64,000 bases of DNA from JBEVJK01 sp040510195. GTDB lineage: Bacteria > Pseudomonadota > Alphaproteobacteria > Rhizobiales > Rhizobiaceae. The stretch lies in contig JBEVJK010000071.1 in NCBI GenBank assembly GCA_040510195.1, positions 1 to 64,000 on the forward strand. Direction: 5' to 3'. Position 1 is the stretch's first letter. Each line of letters starts with the position of its first letter. Positions 52,891 through 62,024 of this stretch are shown here, in pieces. The notes beneath the pieces were generated by a model. That model made no database searches. It saw only the letters and a list, made by a program, of their open reading frames with translations, and was not told the DNA's origin. Both the position numbers and the translations under genes were made by a program.

Positions 52891-54306
52891 TCAGCCCTGC
52901 CAGAGCCCCTCGGCGCGCAAATCGTCCATGGTGCGCGAAATGCCTTCGCGGAGGATGGCGACGAGATCGTCGATCTGGCTCTCGGTGATGACCAGCGGCG
53001 GCGACATCACGCACATGTTGATCAGCGGGCGCACCAGAAGCCCCAGTCCGTGGCAATGGGCGTCGATGCGCTGGCCGACATTCTTGTCGAGCTCCAGAGG
53101 GTTGCGGCTGTCGCGATCGGCGACGCATTCGACGCAGGCCATCAGGCCGGCGCCGCGCACTTCGCCGACCAGCGGCAGCGCCTCCAGCGTCTTCAGCCGC
53201 GCCTGGAAGTAGGGAGCCACCTTGCGGGCATGGTCGAGCACGCCGTCCTCGAGCAGGTCGAGGTTCTTCAGAGCCACGGCGCAACCGACCGGGTGGCTGG
53301 AATAGGTGAGGCCGTGGCCGAACATGGCGTCGGGATGGTTGGAGCGGCGCAGGTCTTCCATGAGCCGTGCCGACACCATCATGCCGCCGAGCGGAAAGTA
53401 GCCCGAGGTGACGCCCTTGGCGAAGGTCACGATGTCGGGGTCGATGCCGAACACCGTCTCGGAGGCGAACACCTCGCCGAGCCGGCCGAAGCCGGTGACC
53501 ACCTCGTCGGAGACGTAGAGGATGTCATTGTCGCGGCAGACCTTGCGGATGCCGGCCAGATAGCCCGGCGGCGGCACGATGACGCCGCCCGAGGCCTGGA
53601 TCGGCTCGCCGACGAAGGCGCCGATGCGCTCGGCGCCGAGGCGCGCCACCGTCGCTTCGAACTCGCCGACGAGGAAGGCCGAGAACGCCTCGAGGCTCAT
53701 GCCTGCAGGACGGCGGAACGGGTCCGGCGACGACAGCTTGACGACCAGCTCGTCGGCGGCGTCCATCCAGTCGCGGTCGCGCGGGCGGCCGTTGAGCGAG
53801 GCCGACAGGTAGGTCGAGCCGTGATAGGCGCCGCCGCGGGAGACGATCAGCTTCTTCTCGGGCCGGCCGCGCACATTGTTGTAGAACTGCATGAAGCGCA
53901 GCGCGGTCTCCACCGCCGAGGAGCCGCCCGTGGTGAAGAACACATGGTCGAGGTCGCCAGGGGCATTGGCGGCGAGCCGCTCGGCGAGGACCGCAGACGG
54001 CGCGTTCATCGTGTACCAGGGCGTGTTGTAGGAGAGCGCCATCGCCTGCTCGGCCATCACCTCGGCGAGCTCGCGCCGGCGGTGCCCGACATTGACGCAC
54101 CACATGCCGGCCGGCCCGTCGATCAGGCGGCGGCCCTCGCCGTCGGTGATGTAGATGCCATCGCCCTCACCGATGAAGCTGCGCGCCTCGGCGCCGATGG
54201 ATCCGGCGAGCGGCCAGGGCTGCACAAGATGGCGCGTCGCCAGGTCGACTGCCGCTTCCGCCGTCACCGCCTCTTCCGCAGCCTGCCATTCTCTCTGGGC
54301 CGCCAT
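52891..54306 (-). CDS. Class III (PLP-dependent) aminotransferase
   Basis: The product is 471 aa. Class III pattern: YITDGEGRRLIDGPAGMWCVNVGHRR, VFFTTGGSSAVETALRFMQFYNN, SRGGAYHGSTYLSASLNG, ILYVSDEVVTGFGRLGEVFASE (Asp binds the PLP ring) and VTFAKGVTSGYFPLGGMMVS with the PLP Lys. The closest functional types transfer the amino group of omega-amino acids, beta-alanine, putrescine or taurine to pyruvate. The operator at 54388 is in its upstream region. Confidence 0.92.
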   Translation of the reverse strand: MAAQREWQAAEEAVTAEAAVDLATRHLVQPWPLAGSIGAEARSFIGEGDGIYITDGEGRRLIDGPAGMWCVNVGHRRRELAEVMAEQAMALSYNTPWYTMNAPSAVLAERLAANAPGDLDHVFFTTGGSSAVETALRFMQFYNNVRGRPEKKLIVSRGGAYHGSTYLSASLNGRPRDRDWMDAADELVVKLSSPDPFRRPAGMSLEAFSAFLVGEFEATVARLGAERIGAFVGEPIQASGGVIVPPPGYLAGIRKVCRDNDILYVSDEVVTGFGRLGEVFASETVFGIDPDIVTFAKGVTSGYFPLGGMMVSARLMEDLRRSNHPDAMFGHGLTYSSHPVGCAVALKNLDLLEDGVLDHARKVAPYFQARLKTLEALPLVGEVRGAGLMACVECVADRDSRNPLELDKNVGQRIDAHCHGLGLLVRPLINMCVMSPPLVITESQIDDLVAILREGISRTMDDLRAEGLWQG

Positions 54307-54387
54307 CCGATCACCTCTTCCTTTTCGCTATCAAACCATTCATGAGCTTGACCTAGCTCCTGAATTTAAAGGATTTTGCGTTCTATT

Positions 54388-54403
54388 TTGAATGTCTGTT
54401 CAA
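54388..54403. promoter_or_regulatory. TTGAATG-type operator between the aminotransferase and transporter genes
   Basis: TTGAATGTCTGTTCAA has the same arms as the sites at 51065 and 61897. It lies in a 250-bp divergent gap, so it may control both the leftward aminotransferase and the rightward ABC operon. On the minus strand it lies between TTGATT and TAGAAC, a possible promoter. Confidence 0.6.
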
Positions 54404-54556
54404 TCAATATCCCAGAAATTCAACTTGATTTCAATCGTCGGATGGGATCAACTCAAGAAATAGAAGGCGGCCGACAGGGACCGGTCGCTCTCCTCGGGGT
54501 GCCAGCATGGCGGAGACATCCGCGCCAGCAACCGGACGATTGCGGGTGGGCCAGCG

Positions 54557-55477
54557 GTGACGGCGGCCGCCGAACGGGCGACGGTGGGTCCGGCGCGACC
54601 GCGCCCTCGGTGGATGGCGTTCTTCGATCGTGAGGAAGGGCAAGGGCTGGCGCTGATCAGCCCGACCTTCATCTATGCGCTGGTGCTCCTGGCGGTGCCG
54701 ATCCTGGTCGTGTTCGCGCATAGCTTCTGGACCCAGCACTACCTGACGATCGACCACACCTTCACGCTGGAAAACTACCGGCTGGCGCTGTTCGAGCCGA
54801 TCTACCAGGACCTGCTCGTGCGCTCGCTGGTGGTGTCGGCGCTGGTCAGCCTGTTCACCGTTGTCTTGGCCTATCCGATCGCCTACTACATCTCCTTCCA
54901 CGGCGGCGGGCGAAAGCCGCTGTGGCTGTTCCTCATCACCATCCCGTTCTGGACGAGCTATCTGCTCCGGGTGATGTCGTGGAAGGTGATCCTGGGCTAT
55001 GGCGGCGTGCTCAATTCGGGCCTGATGGGGCTCGGCATCATCGACGAGCCCTCGACCGCCTTCCTCTACAACACCAGCGCCGTGGTGCTGACCCTTACCC
55101 ACGCCTGGGCGGCGTTCGCGATCCTGCCGATCTTCGTCTCGCTGGAGAAGGTCGACCGGACGCTGATCGAAGCGGCGACCGACCTCGGCGACGGCCCGCT
55201 GCGGGCCTTCCTGCGCGTCACGCTGCCGCTGTCGATGCCCGGCGTGATCTCGGCGCTGCTCATCGTGATGATCCCGACCGTCGGCGACTACGTGACGCCG
55301 CGGCTGGTCGGCGGCAAGGACGGCGTCATGATCGCCAACGCCATCCAGGCGCAGTTCGGCAAGGGCGCCAACTGGCCGCTCGGGGCGGCGCTGTCGGTCA
55401 CCACCATGGTGGTCGTCTGCATCATGGCCGGGGTGACCGTGGTGGTGCTGCGCTGGGCGGCGAGGCAGGCGCGATGA
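54557..55477 (+). CDS. Spermidine/putrescine-type ABC permease, PotB type
   Basis: The product is 306 aa from GTG; the ribosome-binding site is weak, so the start is uncertain. Six membrane helices; the first is PTFIYALVLLAVPILVVFAHSFW. The EAA loop is EAATDLGDGPLRAFLRVTLP and DYVTPRLVGG follows. It overlaps the next permease by 4 bp. Paralogous to the gene at 14944. Confidence 0.9.
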   Translation: MTAAAERATVGPARPRPRWMAFFDREEGQGLALISPTFIYALVLLAVPILVVFAHSFWTQHYLTIDHTFTLENYRLALFEPIYQDLLVRSLVVSALVSLFTVVLAYPIAYYISFHGGGRKPLWLFLITIPFWTSYLLRVMSWKVILGYGGVLNSGLMGLGIIDEPSTAFLYNTSAVVLTLTHAWAAFAILPIFVSLEKVDRTLIEAATDLGDGPLRAFLRVTLPLSMPGVISALLIVMIPTVGDYVTPRLVGGKDGVMIANAIQAQFGKGANWPLGAALSVTTMVVVCIMAGVTVVVLRWAARQAR

Positions 55478-56298
55478 GCGGTGCGCTCGGTCGCATCGCC
55501 GCCCGCTGGCTGCCGGCCTATGCGGCGGTCTACGTCGTCTTCCTCTACTTGCCGATCATGCTGCTGCCGATCTTCTCGGTGAACACCTCGGCGGTGCCGA
55601 AATTCCCGCTCTCGGGCTTCACCTGGAAATGGTACGAGAGCTTGCCGCGCACGCCGGCGCTGCTCGACGCGGCATGGAACAGCCTGGTGGTGGGGCTGGC
55701 GGCCGCCATCCTCTCCACGGTGCTCGGCATCTGCGCGGCGCGCGCCATCACGCGCTACCGCTTTCCCGGCAAGCGGGCGATCAGCGGCCTGATCATGGCG
55801 CCGCTGGTGCTGCCGGAGATCATCGTGGCGGTGTCGCTGCTGTTGGTGCTGCTGCAGCTCGGGCTCAGCCTGTCGCTGTTCACGGTGGTGCTCGGCCACG
55901 TGCTGATCTGCGTTCCCTATTCGGTGACGGTGCTGATCTCCGGCTTCGAGGGCTTCGACCCCAGCCTGGAGGAGGCCTCGGCCGATCTCGGAGAGAGTGC
56001 CTTCGGCACCTTCCGGCGCGTCACGCTGCCGATGGTGGCACCGGCCATCATCTCCAGCCTGCTCGTTTCCTTCACCATCTCGCTCGACGAGTTCATCGTC
56101 GCCTTCTTCCTGACCGGAACCGACGCGACGCTGCCGATCTACATCTGGGGCCAGCTGCGCTTCGCGGCCAAGCTGCCCAGCGTGCTGGCGCTCGGCTCGC
56201 TGCTGCTCGTCGGCTCCTTCATCCTTCTCACCCTGGCCGAGATCATGCGGCGGCGCGCCGCGCGACGGACGCAGAACGCGGGAGGCGCCTTTGTCTGA
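55474..56298 (+). CDS. Spermidine/putrescine-type ABC permease, PotC type
   Basis: The product is 274 aa from the ATG at 55474. First helix YAAVYVVFLYLPIMLLPIFSVNTS; EAA loop EASADLGESAFGTFRRVTLP; DEFIVAFFLTG as in PotC. It overlaps the ATPase gene if that starts at 56291. Together with the PotB-type partner it forms the pore. Confidence 0.92.
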   Translation: MSGALGRIAARWLPAYAAVYVVFLYLPIMLLPIFSVNTSAVPKFPLSGFTWKWYESLPRTPALLDAAWNSLVVGLAAAILSTVLGICAARAITRYRFPGKRAISGLIMAPLVLPEIIVAVSLLLVLLQLGLSLSLFTVVLGHVLICVPYSVTVLISGFEGFDPSLEEASADLGESAFGTFRRVTLPMVAPAIISSLLVSFTISLDEFIVAFFLTGTDATLPIYIWGQLRFAAKLPSVLALGSLLLVGSFILLTLAEIMRRRAARRTQNAGGAFV

Positions 56299-57394
56299 AC
56301 TGAAGCGGCGAGCGACGCCGATGATCGAGATCGCCGAGGTGACGCGCAGCTACGGCGCCTTCAAGGCGCTCGACAGCGCGACGCTGTCCATCGCCGAAGG
56401 CGAGTTCTTCTCGCTGCTCGGGCCGTCGGGCTGCGGCAAGACCACGCTGCTCAGAATGATCGCCGGCTTCGACAGCCCGACCGGCGGCTCGATCTCGATC
56501 GACGGCCAGCGCATGGACGGGATTCCCGCCAACCGGCGGCCGACCAACATGGTGTTCCAGAGCTATGCCATCTTCCCGCATCTCAACGTCGAAGAGAACG
56601 TGGCCTACGGCCTGCGCCGGCTGCGGCTCGGCGGCGTGGAAGAGAAGCGGCGGGTCGACGAGGCGCTCGGCCAAGTGTCGCTCGCCGGCCTCGGCAAGCG
56701 CGGCGCCACCGAGCTCTCGGGCGGCCAGCGGCAGCGCGTGGCGCTGGCCCGCGCGCTGGTGATGCGGCCAAAGGTGCTCTTGCTCGACGAGCCGCTGTCG
56801 GCGCTCGACAAGAAGCTGCGCGAGCAGATGCAGGTCGAGCTCAGGCGGCTGCAGCAGGCGGTGGGCATCACCTTCGTGCTGGTCACCCACGACCAGTACG
56901 AGGCGCTCGCCATGTCGGACCGCATCGCTGTCATGTTCGGCGGGCGGATCGCCCAGGTGGCCTCGCCGAAGGAGATCTACCAGCGTCCACTGACCCGCCA
57001 GGTGGCGGACTTCCTGGGCGGCATGAACTTCGTCAACGCCGAGGTCGTCGAGGAGGACGGCGCGACGCTCCTGCTCGACACCGAGGGCTTCGGCCGGGTC
57101 AAGGCCGAGCGCCCGCACGACTTCCAGCGCAACGGCAAAGCAACGACGCTCGGCATCCGGCCGGAGCGGCTGCGCGTGCTGTGGGACGACGCGACGAGCA
57201 GCCACGAGATCATCGGCACGGTGGTCGAGCGCCACTATTTCGGCGAGATCACCCATCTCATCGTCGACATACCCGGTCTGGAGAAACCGCTCTCGGTGTC
57301 GGAAAGCAACAATTTCGGCGCCGACGACATCCCCGTCGGGGCGCCGATCCGCCTCGCCTACGACCCCGACGCGCTGGTGGCGCTGAAGGATTGA
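56291..57394 (+). CDS. Spermidine/putrescine-type ABC ATPase
   Basis: The product is 367 aa from TTG with GGAGG 5 nt upstream; an ATG ten codons later is an alternative. Walker A GPSGCGKTT, VFQSYAIFPH, LSGGQRQRVALARAL, LLLDEPLSALDKKL and LVTHDQYEALAMSD are intact. A TOBE domain follows (LGIRPERLRV). It is the last gene of the operon. Its 3' end overlaps the convergent brnA gene by 37 bp. Confidence 0.93.
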   Translation: MSELKRRATPMIEIAEVTRSYGAFKALDSATLSIAEGEFFSLLGPSGCGKTTLLRMIAGFDSPTGGSISIDGQRMDGIPANRRPTNMVFQSYAIFPHLNVEENVAYGLRRLRLGGVEEKRRVDEALGQVSLAGLGKRGATELSGGQRQRVALARALVMRPKVLLLDEPLSALDKKLREQMQVELRRLQQAVGITFVLVTHDQYEALAMSDRIAVMFGGRIAQVASPKEIYQRPLTRQVADFLGGMNFVNAEVVEEDGATLLLDTEGFGRVKAERPHDFQRNGKATTLGIRPERLRVLWDDATSSHEIIGTVVERHYFGEITHLIVDIPGLEKPLSVSESNNFGADDIPVGAPIRLAYDPDALVALKD

Positions 57395-57624
57395 CCTATT
57401 CCCCCCTTCAAGCGCGAGAGGCGCTCGGCGATCCAGAGCTTGATCAAGGATTGCCTCGTGACGCCGAGGTGATCGGCAATCGCGTCGAGCTCTTCGACGA
57501 CCCGACGAGGGAAATCGACGTTGACGCGCTTCAGTTCGTTGGGGCGCCTCGCTTTCGACCAGTCGACGTCGCCGCTGACGTCCTCGCCGCGGTCGAACTT
57601 CTCGTCAAACGTGCCCGCCTTCAT
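57358..57624 (-). CDS. brnA: BrnA-type antitoxin
   Basis: The product is 88 aa. The pattern DWSKARRPNELKRVNVDFPRRVVEELDAIADHLGVTRQSLIKLWIAERL is the BrnA/CopG-like ribbon-helix-helix used to bind both toxin and operator DNA. It overlaps the end of brnT by 20 bp, as is normal for these modules. The toxin gene is frameshifted, so the antitoxin may now be an orphan. Its 3' end runs into the convergent ABC ATPase gene, suggesting a later insertion. Confidence 0.8.
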   Translation of the reverse strand: MKAGTFDEKFDRGEDVSGDVDWSKARRPNELKRVNVDFPRRVVEELDAIADHLGVTRQSLIKLWIAERLSRLKGGIGQSFSATSASGS

Positions 57625-57885
57625 AGTGCTCGATCTCCTTGGTCCGTGCGCGTCTCACAGAGATGATGCGCGTGCGCTCCCCGCGAACCACGTAAATCGC
57701 TGCCAATGTCTTCGTCCGATCCGCCCGACAACCAAAAATCTGGGTTCGCCCTCGATCCGAGCAGGAGCCTCGAGGAGGGATGGATCCTCCCACAGAGCCT
57801 GGGCCTCGTCGAAATCGATCCCATGCTTGTCCTTGTTGCAGGCGCTTTTGTGCGAACGGTATGCAAACGTGGTTGTGCCACGCAT
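57605..57885 (-). pseudogene. brnT: BrnT-type toxin gene with a frameshift
   Basis: Two frames each hold part of a BrnT toxin. The first (from 57885) reads FAYRSHKSACNKDKHGIDFDEAQALWEDP..RFLVVGRIG. The second continues from about 57725 as KTLAAIYVVRGERTRIISVRRARTKEIEHYE. One base missing near 57720-57727 would join them. BrnT is an RNase with a RelE-like fold of about 90 aa; the joined product would have the normal length. The N-terminal segment is also less conserved than usual. A sequencing error cannot be excluded from this read alone. Confidence 0.75.
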
Positions 57886-57916
57886 TCACGTCGACCTGGA
57901 GCCGCAACAGGTAGTG

Positions 57917-59206
57917 CTATCGCGGCGTTGGCGCCTGAGACACAAGGATGGCCTCCGCCGCAGCGCGGCCGGCGACGATGGCGCCTTCGATGTAACCCGG
58001 AAAGGACGGCGACAGCTCCGACGAGGCGAAGTGGAGGGGCGGCAGGCCGGCGCGCAGCACGTCCTCGGCGTCGCGGGCGTCGATGTCCATGACGAGATCG
58101 CTGTAGCCTCCCATCGCGCCGTCCCCAGGCACCCAGGCGGTGGCCAGGAAGGCGCTCGGCTCGGCGGCGGCCGGGCCCAGCGCGGCGGCCAGCCGGGCGA
58201 GGACCGTGTCGCGAAGCCGGCTCTTGCCCAGGCGGTGCCATTGCATGGCCAGCGGCCCGCCGACGAAAACCACCAGCGTCGGCCGGCGGTCGTCCGCGCT
58301 GGCGTCGCAGGCGAACAGGCCCGTCGGCTCGCGCCAGGCCACCGCGCCGCTCAGCCCGCTCTCGCGCCAGAAGGCACGTGGGTAGCCGACCAGGATCTTG
58401 ATGACGCTGCCACTCTGCCAGGCGTCGAGCGCCGCGGCCAGCGGAGGCGGCAGCGCCGGCGCGAAGCGGATGCGTCGCGCCTCCGAAGGCGGCACGGCAA
58501 CCAGGGCGGCGCCCGCCTCGACCCGGCGGCCGTCGGCGAGCGACAGCGCTACGCCGCCAGGGCGGTGGCCGATTTCCTCCACCGCGGCGCCGAGCCAGAG
58601 GCGGTCGCCAAGAGCGGCGGCCAGGTCGCGGGCGAGCGAATGCATGGTCTCGGCCAGGAAGTACTGGAGCTCGCCCACCCGGTTGGTGATACGACGGTCG
58701 TTGCCGACCAGGAACCACAGCGGAATGGCGCCGATCGGCGCGCACCAAAGCCCTTCGACCACGGCGCGAAACGAGGCCTTGACGTCGGCGTCGACGGGTT
58801 GCCTTTCGAGCCAGTCGCCGACGGTGAGCCGGGCCAGCGCCGGATCGGCAAGGTCGAGCGCCTTCATGCGCCGGCGCAGGGCGGAAGCCTCCTCCGAGAC
58901 CCGGTCGGCCTCGGCCGCCGGCCGCGGCGGCTGGACCACCCGCTGCCCGTCGAAGCGGGTCTCGACGAAGGTCTTGCCGAAGCGGCGAGCCAGGGCCATC
59001 ACCTGCGGCATGTCCTCGCACAGGAACTGGCCGCCGGTGTCGACGACGCGGCCGGTCGAGAGCACGGCGCTCTCGACGCGGCCACCGACCCTCGGCAAGG
59101 CCTCGAGAAGCAGGACCGAACGCCCTGCGTCGCGCAGGCGATGCGCCGCGACGAGGCCGGTGAAGCCGGCGCCGACGACGGCGAAATCCGCCTCGAAGAG
59201 GCTCAA
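57917..59206 (-). CDS. Flavin monoamine oxidase family protein
   Basis: The product is 429 aa from TTG overlapping the binding-protein stop. The FAD motif is FAVVGAGFTGLVAAHRLRDAGRSVLLLEALPRVGGRV (7-43), typical of amine oxidases, and GYIEGAIVAGRAAAEAIL is the C-terminal FAD contact. It oxidises an amine with O2 to aldehyde, ammonia and H2O2. Being cotranscribed with the binding protein, TetR regulator and methyltransferase, it likely acts on the imported compound. Confidence 0.88.
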   Translation of the reverse strand: MSLFEADFAVVGAGFTGLVAAHRLRDAGRSVLLLEALPRVGGRVESAVLSTGRVVDTGGQFLCEDMPQVMALARRFGKTFVETRFDGQRVVQPPRPAAEADRVSEEASALRRRMKALDLADPALARLTVGDWLERQPVDADVKASFRAVVEGLWCAPIGAIPLWFLVGNDRRITNRVGELQYFLAETMHSLARDLAAALGDRLWLGAAVEEIGHRPGGVALSLADGRRVEAGAALVAVPPSEARRIRFAPALPPPLAAALDAWQSGSVIKILVGYPRAFWRESGLSGAVAWREPTGLFACDASADDRRPTLVVFVGGPLAMQWHRLGKSRLRDTVLARLAAALGPAAAEPSAFLATAWVPGDGAMGGYSDLVMDIDARDAEDVLRAGLPPLHFASSELSPSFPGYIEGAIVAGRAAAEAILVSQAPTPR

Positions 59207-60285
59207 TAGCCGGCCTTGATCTTCTCGAACTCGGCGATCATCTTCGCCTTCAGCTCGTTGGGCACCGGCGCCTGAAAGAGCGTCTTGTCGACGAACTTGT
59301 CGACATTGTCATAGCCCTTCTCGGCCAGGACCTTGGGGTCGATCGCCGCCATGCCCTTGGCGTTGCCGTGGCCGTAGCCCCAGTCGGAGAGCATGTAGTT
59401 GGCGACCTTGGGGTCGTTGACCGCGCTCAGATAGTCGTAGACCTTGTCCATGTTGCCGGGCGCATCCTTCAGCACGACATAGCCGCACACCCAGGTGGAC
59501 AGGCCCTCGTCGGTGTCGCGCTTGGCCTTGACCGGGGCACCGGCGAGCTGCGCCTGGACGCTGGCATCGTTCCAGGCCCAGGCGAGGTCGATCTCGCCGC
59601 TCGACATGGCCTGCACGATGTCGGTGTTGTCGGTCCAGTAGAGGCGGACGTTCTTGTGCACCTGACGCAGGAAGTCGGAGGCCTGCTTGAACTGCTCGTC
59701 GGTCATCGCCGTCCAGTCCTTGAGGCCGATGGCCAAGCTGGCCAGCGCATAGGCGTCGTCGACATTGTCGCCGATCGACACGCGGTCCTTGAACTTGGGA
59801 TCGGCGAAGGCCTTGAGCGACTGGACCTCGCTCTCCTGGACCTTTTCGGAATTGTAGGTGACCAGCGTGTTGCCCCAATCCCAGGGCATGAACCAGGCCT
59901 TGCCGTCCTCGGTGGTGGCGAGGTTCTTCATCGCCATGATGCCCGGCAAGAGGTCGTTCCAGCCGGCGATCTTCGAGGTGTCCAACGGCTGCAGCAGCCC
60001 GGCCTCGCGCCACTTCACCACGCTTTGCGAGCAGGGATGGCCGATGTCGGCCTTGAAGCCCGAACGCAGCTTCTCGAAGGCCTCGTCTTCGTCGCCAAAA
60101 AAGGTGAAGGTCGGCGAGTCGCCGTGCTTCTCGATGTAGCCCGGATGGAAGTCGGGCGCCTCGTAGCCCGACCAGTCGAAGATGGTGAGTTCGGCGTCTT
60201 CGGCCTGCGCGAGGCCGGTCGCCATGGCGCACACCGCGCCGGCCAGCGCCAGTGCCGCCAGCCTCGTCTTCCAGAACTGTCCCAT
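59203..60285 (-). CDS. Spermidine/putrescine-type ABC substrate-binding protein
   Basis: The product is 360 aa from the ATG at 60285 with GGGAGCGAG upstream. Signal peptide ~1-28 (LAALALAGAVCAMATGLAQAED). The mature sequence LTIFDWSGYEAPDFHPGYIEKHG, GHPCSQSVVKWREAGLLQPLDTSKI and WFMPWDWGNTLVTYNSEKV is the PotD/PotF pattern. It is paralogous to the protein at 13024. It probably serves the permeases at 54557-57394, although it is encoded 2.9 kb away on the other strand. The ligand is likely an amine or quaternary amine. Confidence 0.9.
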   Translation of the reverse strand: MGQFWKTRLAALALAGAVCAMATGLAQAEDAELTIFDWSGYEAPDFHPGYIEKHGDSPTFTFFGDEDEAFEKLRSGFKADIGHPCSQSVVKWREAGLLQPLDTSKIAGWNDLLPGIMAMKNLATTEDGKAWFMPWDWGNTLVTYNSEKVQESEVQSLKAFADPKFKDRVSIGDNVDDAYALASLAIGLKDWTAMTDEQFKQASDFLRQVHKNVRLYWTDNTDIVQAMSSGEIDLAWAWNDASVQAQLAGAPVKAKRDTDEGLSTWVCGYVVLKDAPGNMDKVYDYLSAVNDPKVANYMLSDWGYGHGNAKGMAAIDPKVLAEKGYDNVDKFVDKTLFQAPVPNELKAKMIAEFEKIKAGY

Positions 60286-60317
60286 GTGAAATCTCGCTCC
60301 CTTAGTCTCTGTTGTGC

Positions 60318-61043
60318 TTACAGCTGCTTGACCCGCGGCACGGCGGCAGACGCGGCGCGGCTCCGTGGATAGTGCTTCGGAAACACCGAAGACAGAAACT
60401 CCATGGCGGCCTGGAGGGCCGACTCGCGGGTGACGTCCTCGGTGCCCATCATCAGGCGCAGCCACAGGCCCTCGAGCATGGCGGTCAGCGCCAGCGCCGT
60501 GCCCTGCGGCTCGAACGGATAGCCGCCGGCCTCGCCGAGCGACGCGCAGAGCTGGACGAAAACGTCCTGGTAGGCGGCGTCGCGGGCGCCGCACAGCGCC
60601 TGGTAGGTCGGGCGGGACTTCGCCTCGCCCCAGAAGGCGCACCAGGCGGCCAGCTTGCGCCGCGTGCAGATGGCACGGTCGAAGTCGGCGGCGACCAGCG
60701 CCCGAAGCTGCTCTGCGGGGTCGTCGCCGGCGCGCTGCAACGCGTTGCGCCAATGGGCCGAGTACTCCTCGTACATGTGCTGCAGCGTGGCGACGAGGAG
60801 CTTCTCCTTGCTCTCGAAATGGAAGTTGACGATGCCGCGCGACAGGCCGGCGCCGTCGGCGACATCGGCCATGGTCGTCTCGGAGTAGCCGCGCTTGGCC
60901 AGCGAATCGATGGTCGCTTCGATCAGCTGCTGGCGGCGGATCTCCTTGGAGGCCTTGCGGCCGCGCCGCTCGCTGGGGTCGGCCGGTTCCTTCGGCGATG
61001 CAGGCTTCATGTCGTCTGTCTCCAGCATCGCGGGCATCGTCAA
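60318..61043 (-). CDS. TetR-family regulator, BetI-like
   Basis: The product is 241 aa from TTG (overlapping the previous stop) or from the ATG two codons later. HTH: KEIRRQQLIEATIDSLAKRGYSETTMADVADGAGLSRGIVNFHFESKEKLLVATLQHMYEEY. The IRRQQLIEATI start and the C-terminal ligand domain (LRALVAADFDRAICTRRKLAAWCAFWGEAKSRPTYQALC) resemble BetI and its close relatives, which sense choline-type amines. It is the best candidate to bind the three TTGAATG-type palindromes. BetI operators described elsewhere have similar TTGA..TTCAA half-sites. Confidence 0.88.
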   Translation of the reverse strand: MTMPAMLETDDMKPASPKEPADPSERRGRKASKEIRRQQLIEATIDSLAKRGYSETTMADVADGAGLSRGIVNFHFESKEKLLVATLQHMYEEYSAHWRNALQRAGDDPAEQLRALVAADFDRAICTRRKLAAWCAFWGEAKSRPTYQALCGARDAAYQDVFVQLCASLGEAGGYPFEPQGTALALTAMLEGLWLRLMMGTEDVTRESALQAAMEFLSSVFPKHYPRSRAASAAVPRVKQL

Positions 61044-61831
61044 CCAGGCTTCCTGGCCCTGAGATGAGTGGGGCGGTGCTCGCCGCTGTCAAGAACCTTC
61101 TGCATGGCCTCCCAGGTGCGGATATTCTTGTCGACATAGGCGGTGCCGACCGCCGCCGCCGTGGTCTCGTAGAGCGGCCCCTTGAGCCGCGCCAGCTCCT
61201 CGCGCGCCACGTCGCGGTACCAGGCGTTGCGGTCGACGATGGCGATGTCGACGAAGCCGGCCATCGCCATGGCGCGGCGCGTGCGCTCCGGCGAGGCCAT
61301 CGAAAAGGACAGGCCCTCGGCCTCGACATAGTCCGACATGGCAGGCGAAGGCGGCCCGTCATGCGAGGTCAGCCAGTCGCTCGCGGCAAACAGGCCGCCC
61401 GGCTTCAGCACGCGGAAGAGCTCGGCGTAGAGCGACTCCTTGTCGGGCACGTGCAACAGCGCGTCCTTGGAGAAGACGATGTCGAAGGCGGCATCGGCAA
61501 ACGGCAGCGGCCCGGGCGGCGCCTGGACGAAGTCGAGACGCTCGGACAGGCCGCGTTGGGCAGCGCGCAGCTTTGCCGCCTCGATCACCGGCGCCTCGAC
61601 GTCGAAACCGGTCACATGGCCGGCCCGGTGCGCGGCCACCAGGTGCAGCGCGATGCCGCCGGCGCCACAGCCGACGTCGAGCACCTGCCGGCCTTCCAGC
61701 GACAGTCCGTCGAGAATGCGGTCGACCTCCTCGGGGCCGCCCGGCGACAGGTAGCCCTCGCCCCACAGCGCAGCCAGGAAGCGGATCGCCGCATCGTCGT
61801 ATTCCACCAGGTGATCGCTTGCCTCTGACAT
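61040..61831 (-). CDS. SAM-dependent methyltransferase, possibly N-methyltransferase
   Basis: The product is 263 aa from the ATG at 61831. Class I fold: GRQVLDVGCGAGGIALHLVAAH (SAM motif I), VTGFDVEAPVIEAA, PLPFADAAFDIVFSKDALLHVPDKESLYAELFRVLKPGGLFAASDWL. The block resembles phosphoethanolamine or glycine-sarcosine-dimethylglycine N-methyltransferases. First gene of the leftward operon; the operator at 61897 precedes it. A role in methylating or demethylating amines is inferred from context. Confidence 0.85.
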   Translation of the reverse strand: MSEASDHLVEYDDAAIRFLAALWGEGYLSPGGPEEVDRILDGLSLEGRQVLDVGCGAGGIALHLVAAHRAGHVTGFDVEAPVIEAAKLRAAQRGLSERLDFVQAPPGPLPFADAAFDIVFSKDALLHVPDKESLYAELFRVLKPGGLFAASDWLTSHDGPPSPAMSDYVEAEGLSFSMASPERTRRAMAMAGFVDIAIVDRNAWYRDVAREELARLKGPLYETTAAAVGTAYVDKNIRTWEAMQKVLDSGEHRPTHLRARKPG

Positions 61832-61896
61832 CGGCCGCCGCAACGTTGAGTTCGCCAAAATCCTAGCCGTGGCACAGAAAAACGCAAGCTTATTTG

Positions 61897-61912
61897 TTGA
61901 ACATTCATTCAA
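61897..61912. promoter_or_regulatory. TTGAATG-type operator between the methyltransferase and FAD oxidoreductase genes
   Basis: TTGAACATTCATTCAA on this strand is TTGAATGAATGTTCAA on the other, matching the sites at 51065 and 54388. It lies in the divergent gap between the leftward operon carrying the TetR gene and the rightward FAD oxidoreductases, so it would give autoregulation. Confidence 0.6.
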
Positions 61913-62024
61913 AATGACTGGACAGGACGGGCCCCCTCGTGGCAAATCAGCGGCATCGGAGAGAGCGGCCGGCGAGCATTCGCCCGGCCCGCGGAGGCGC
62001 CGCGTATTGGCGGCGGCAAGGGCC

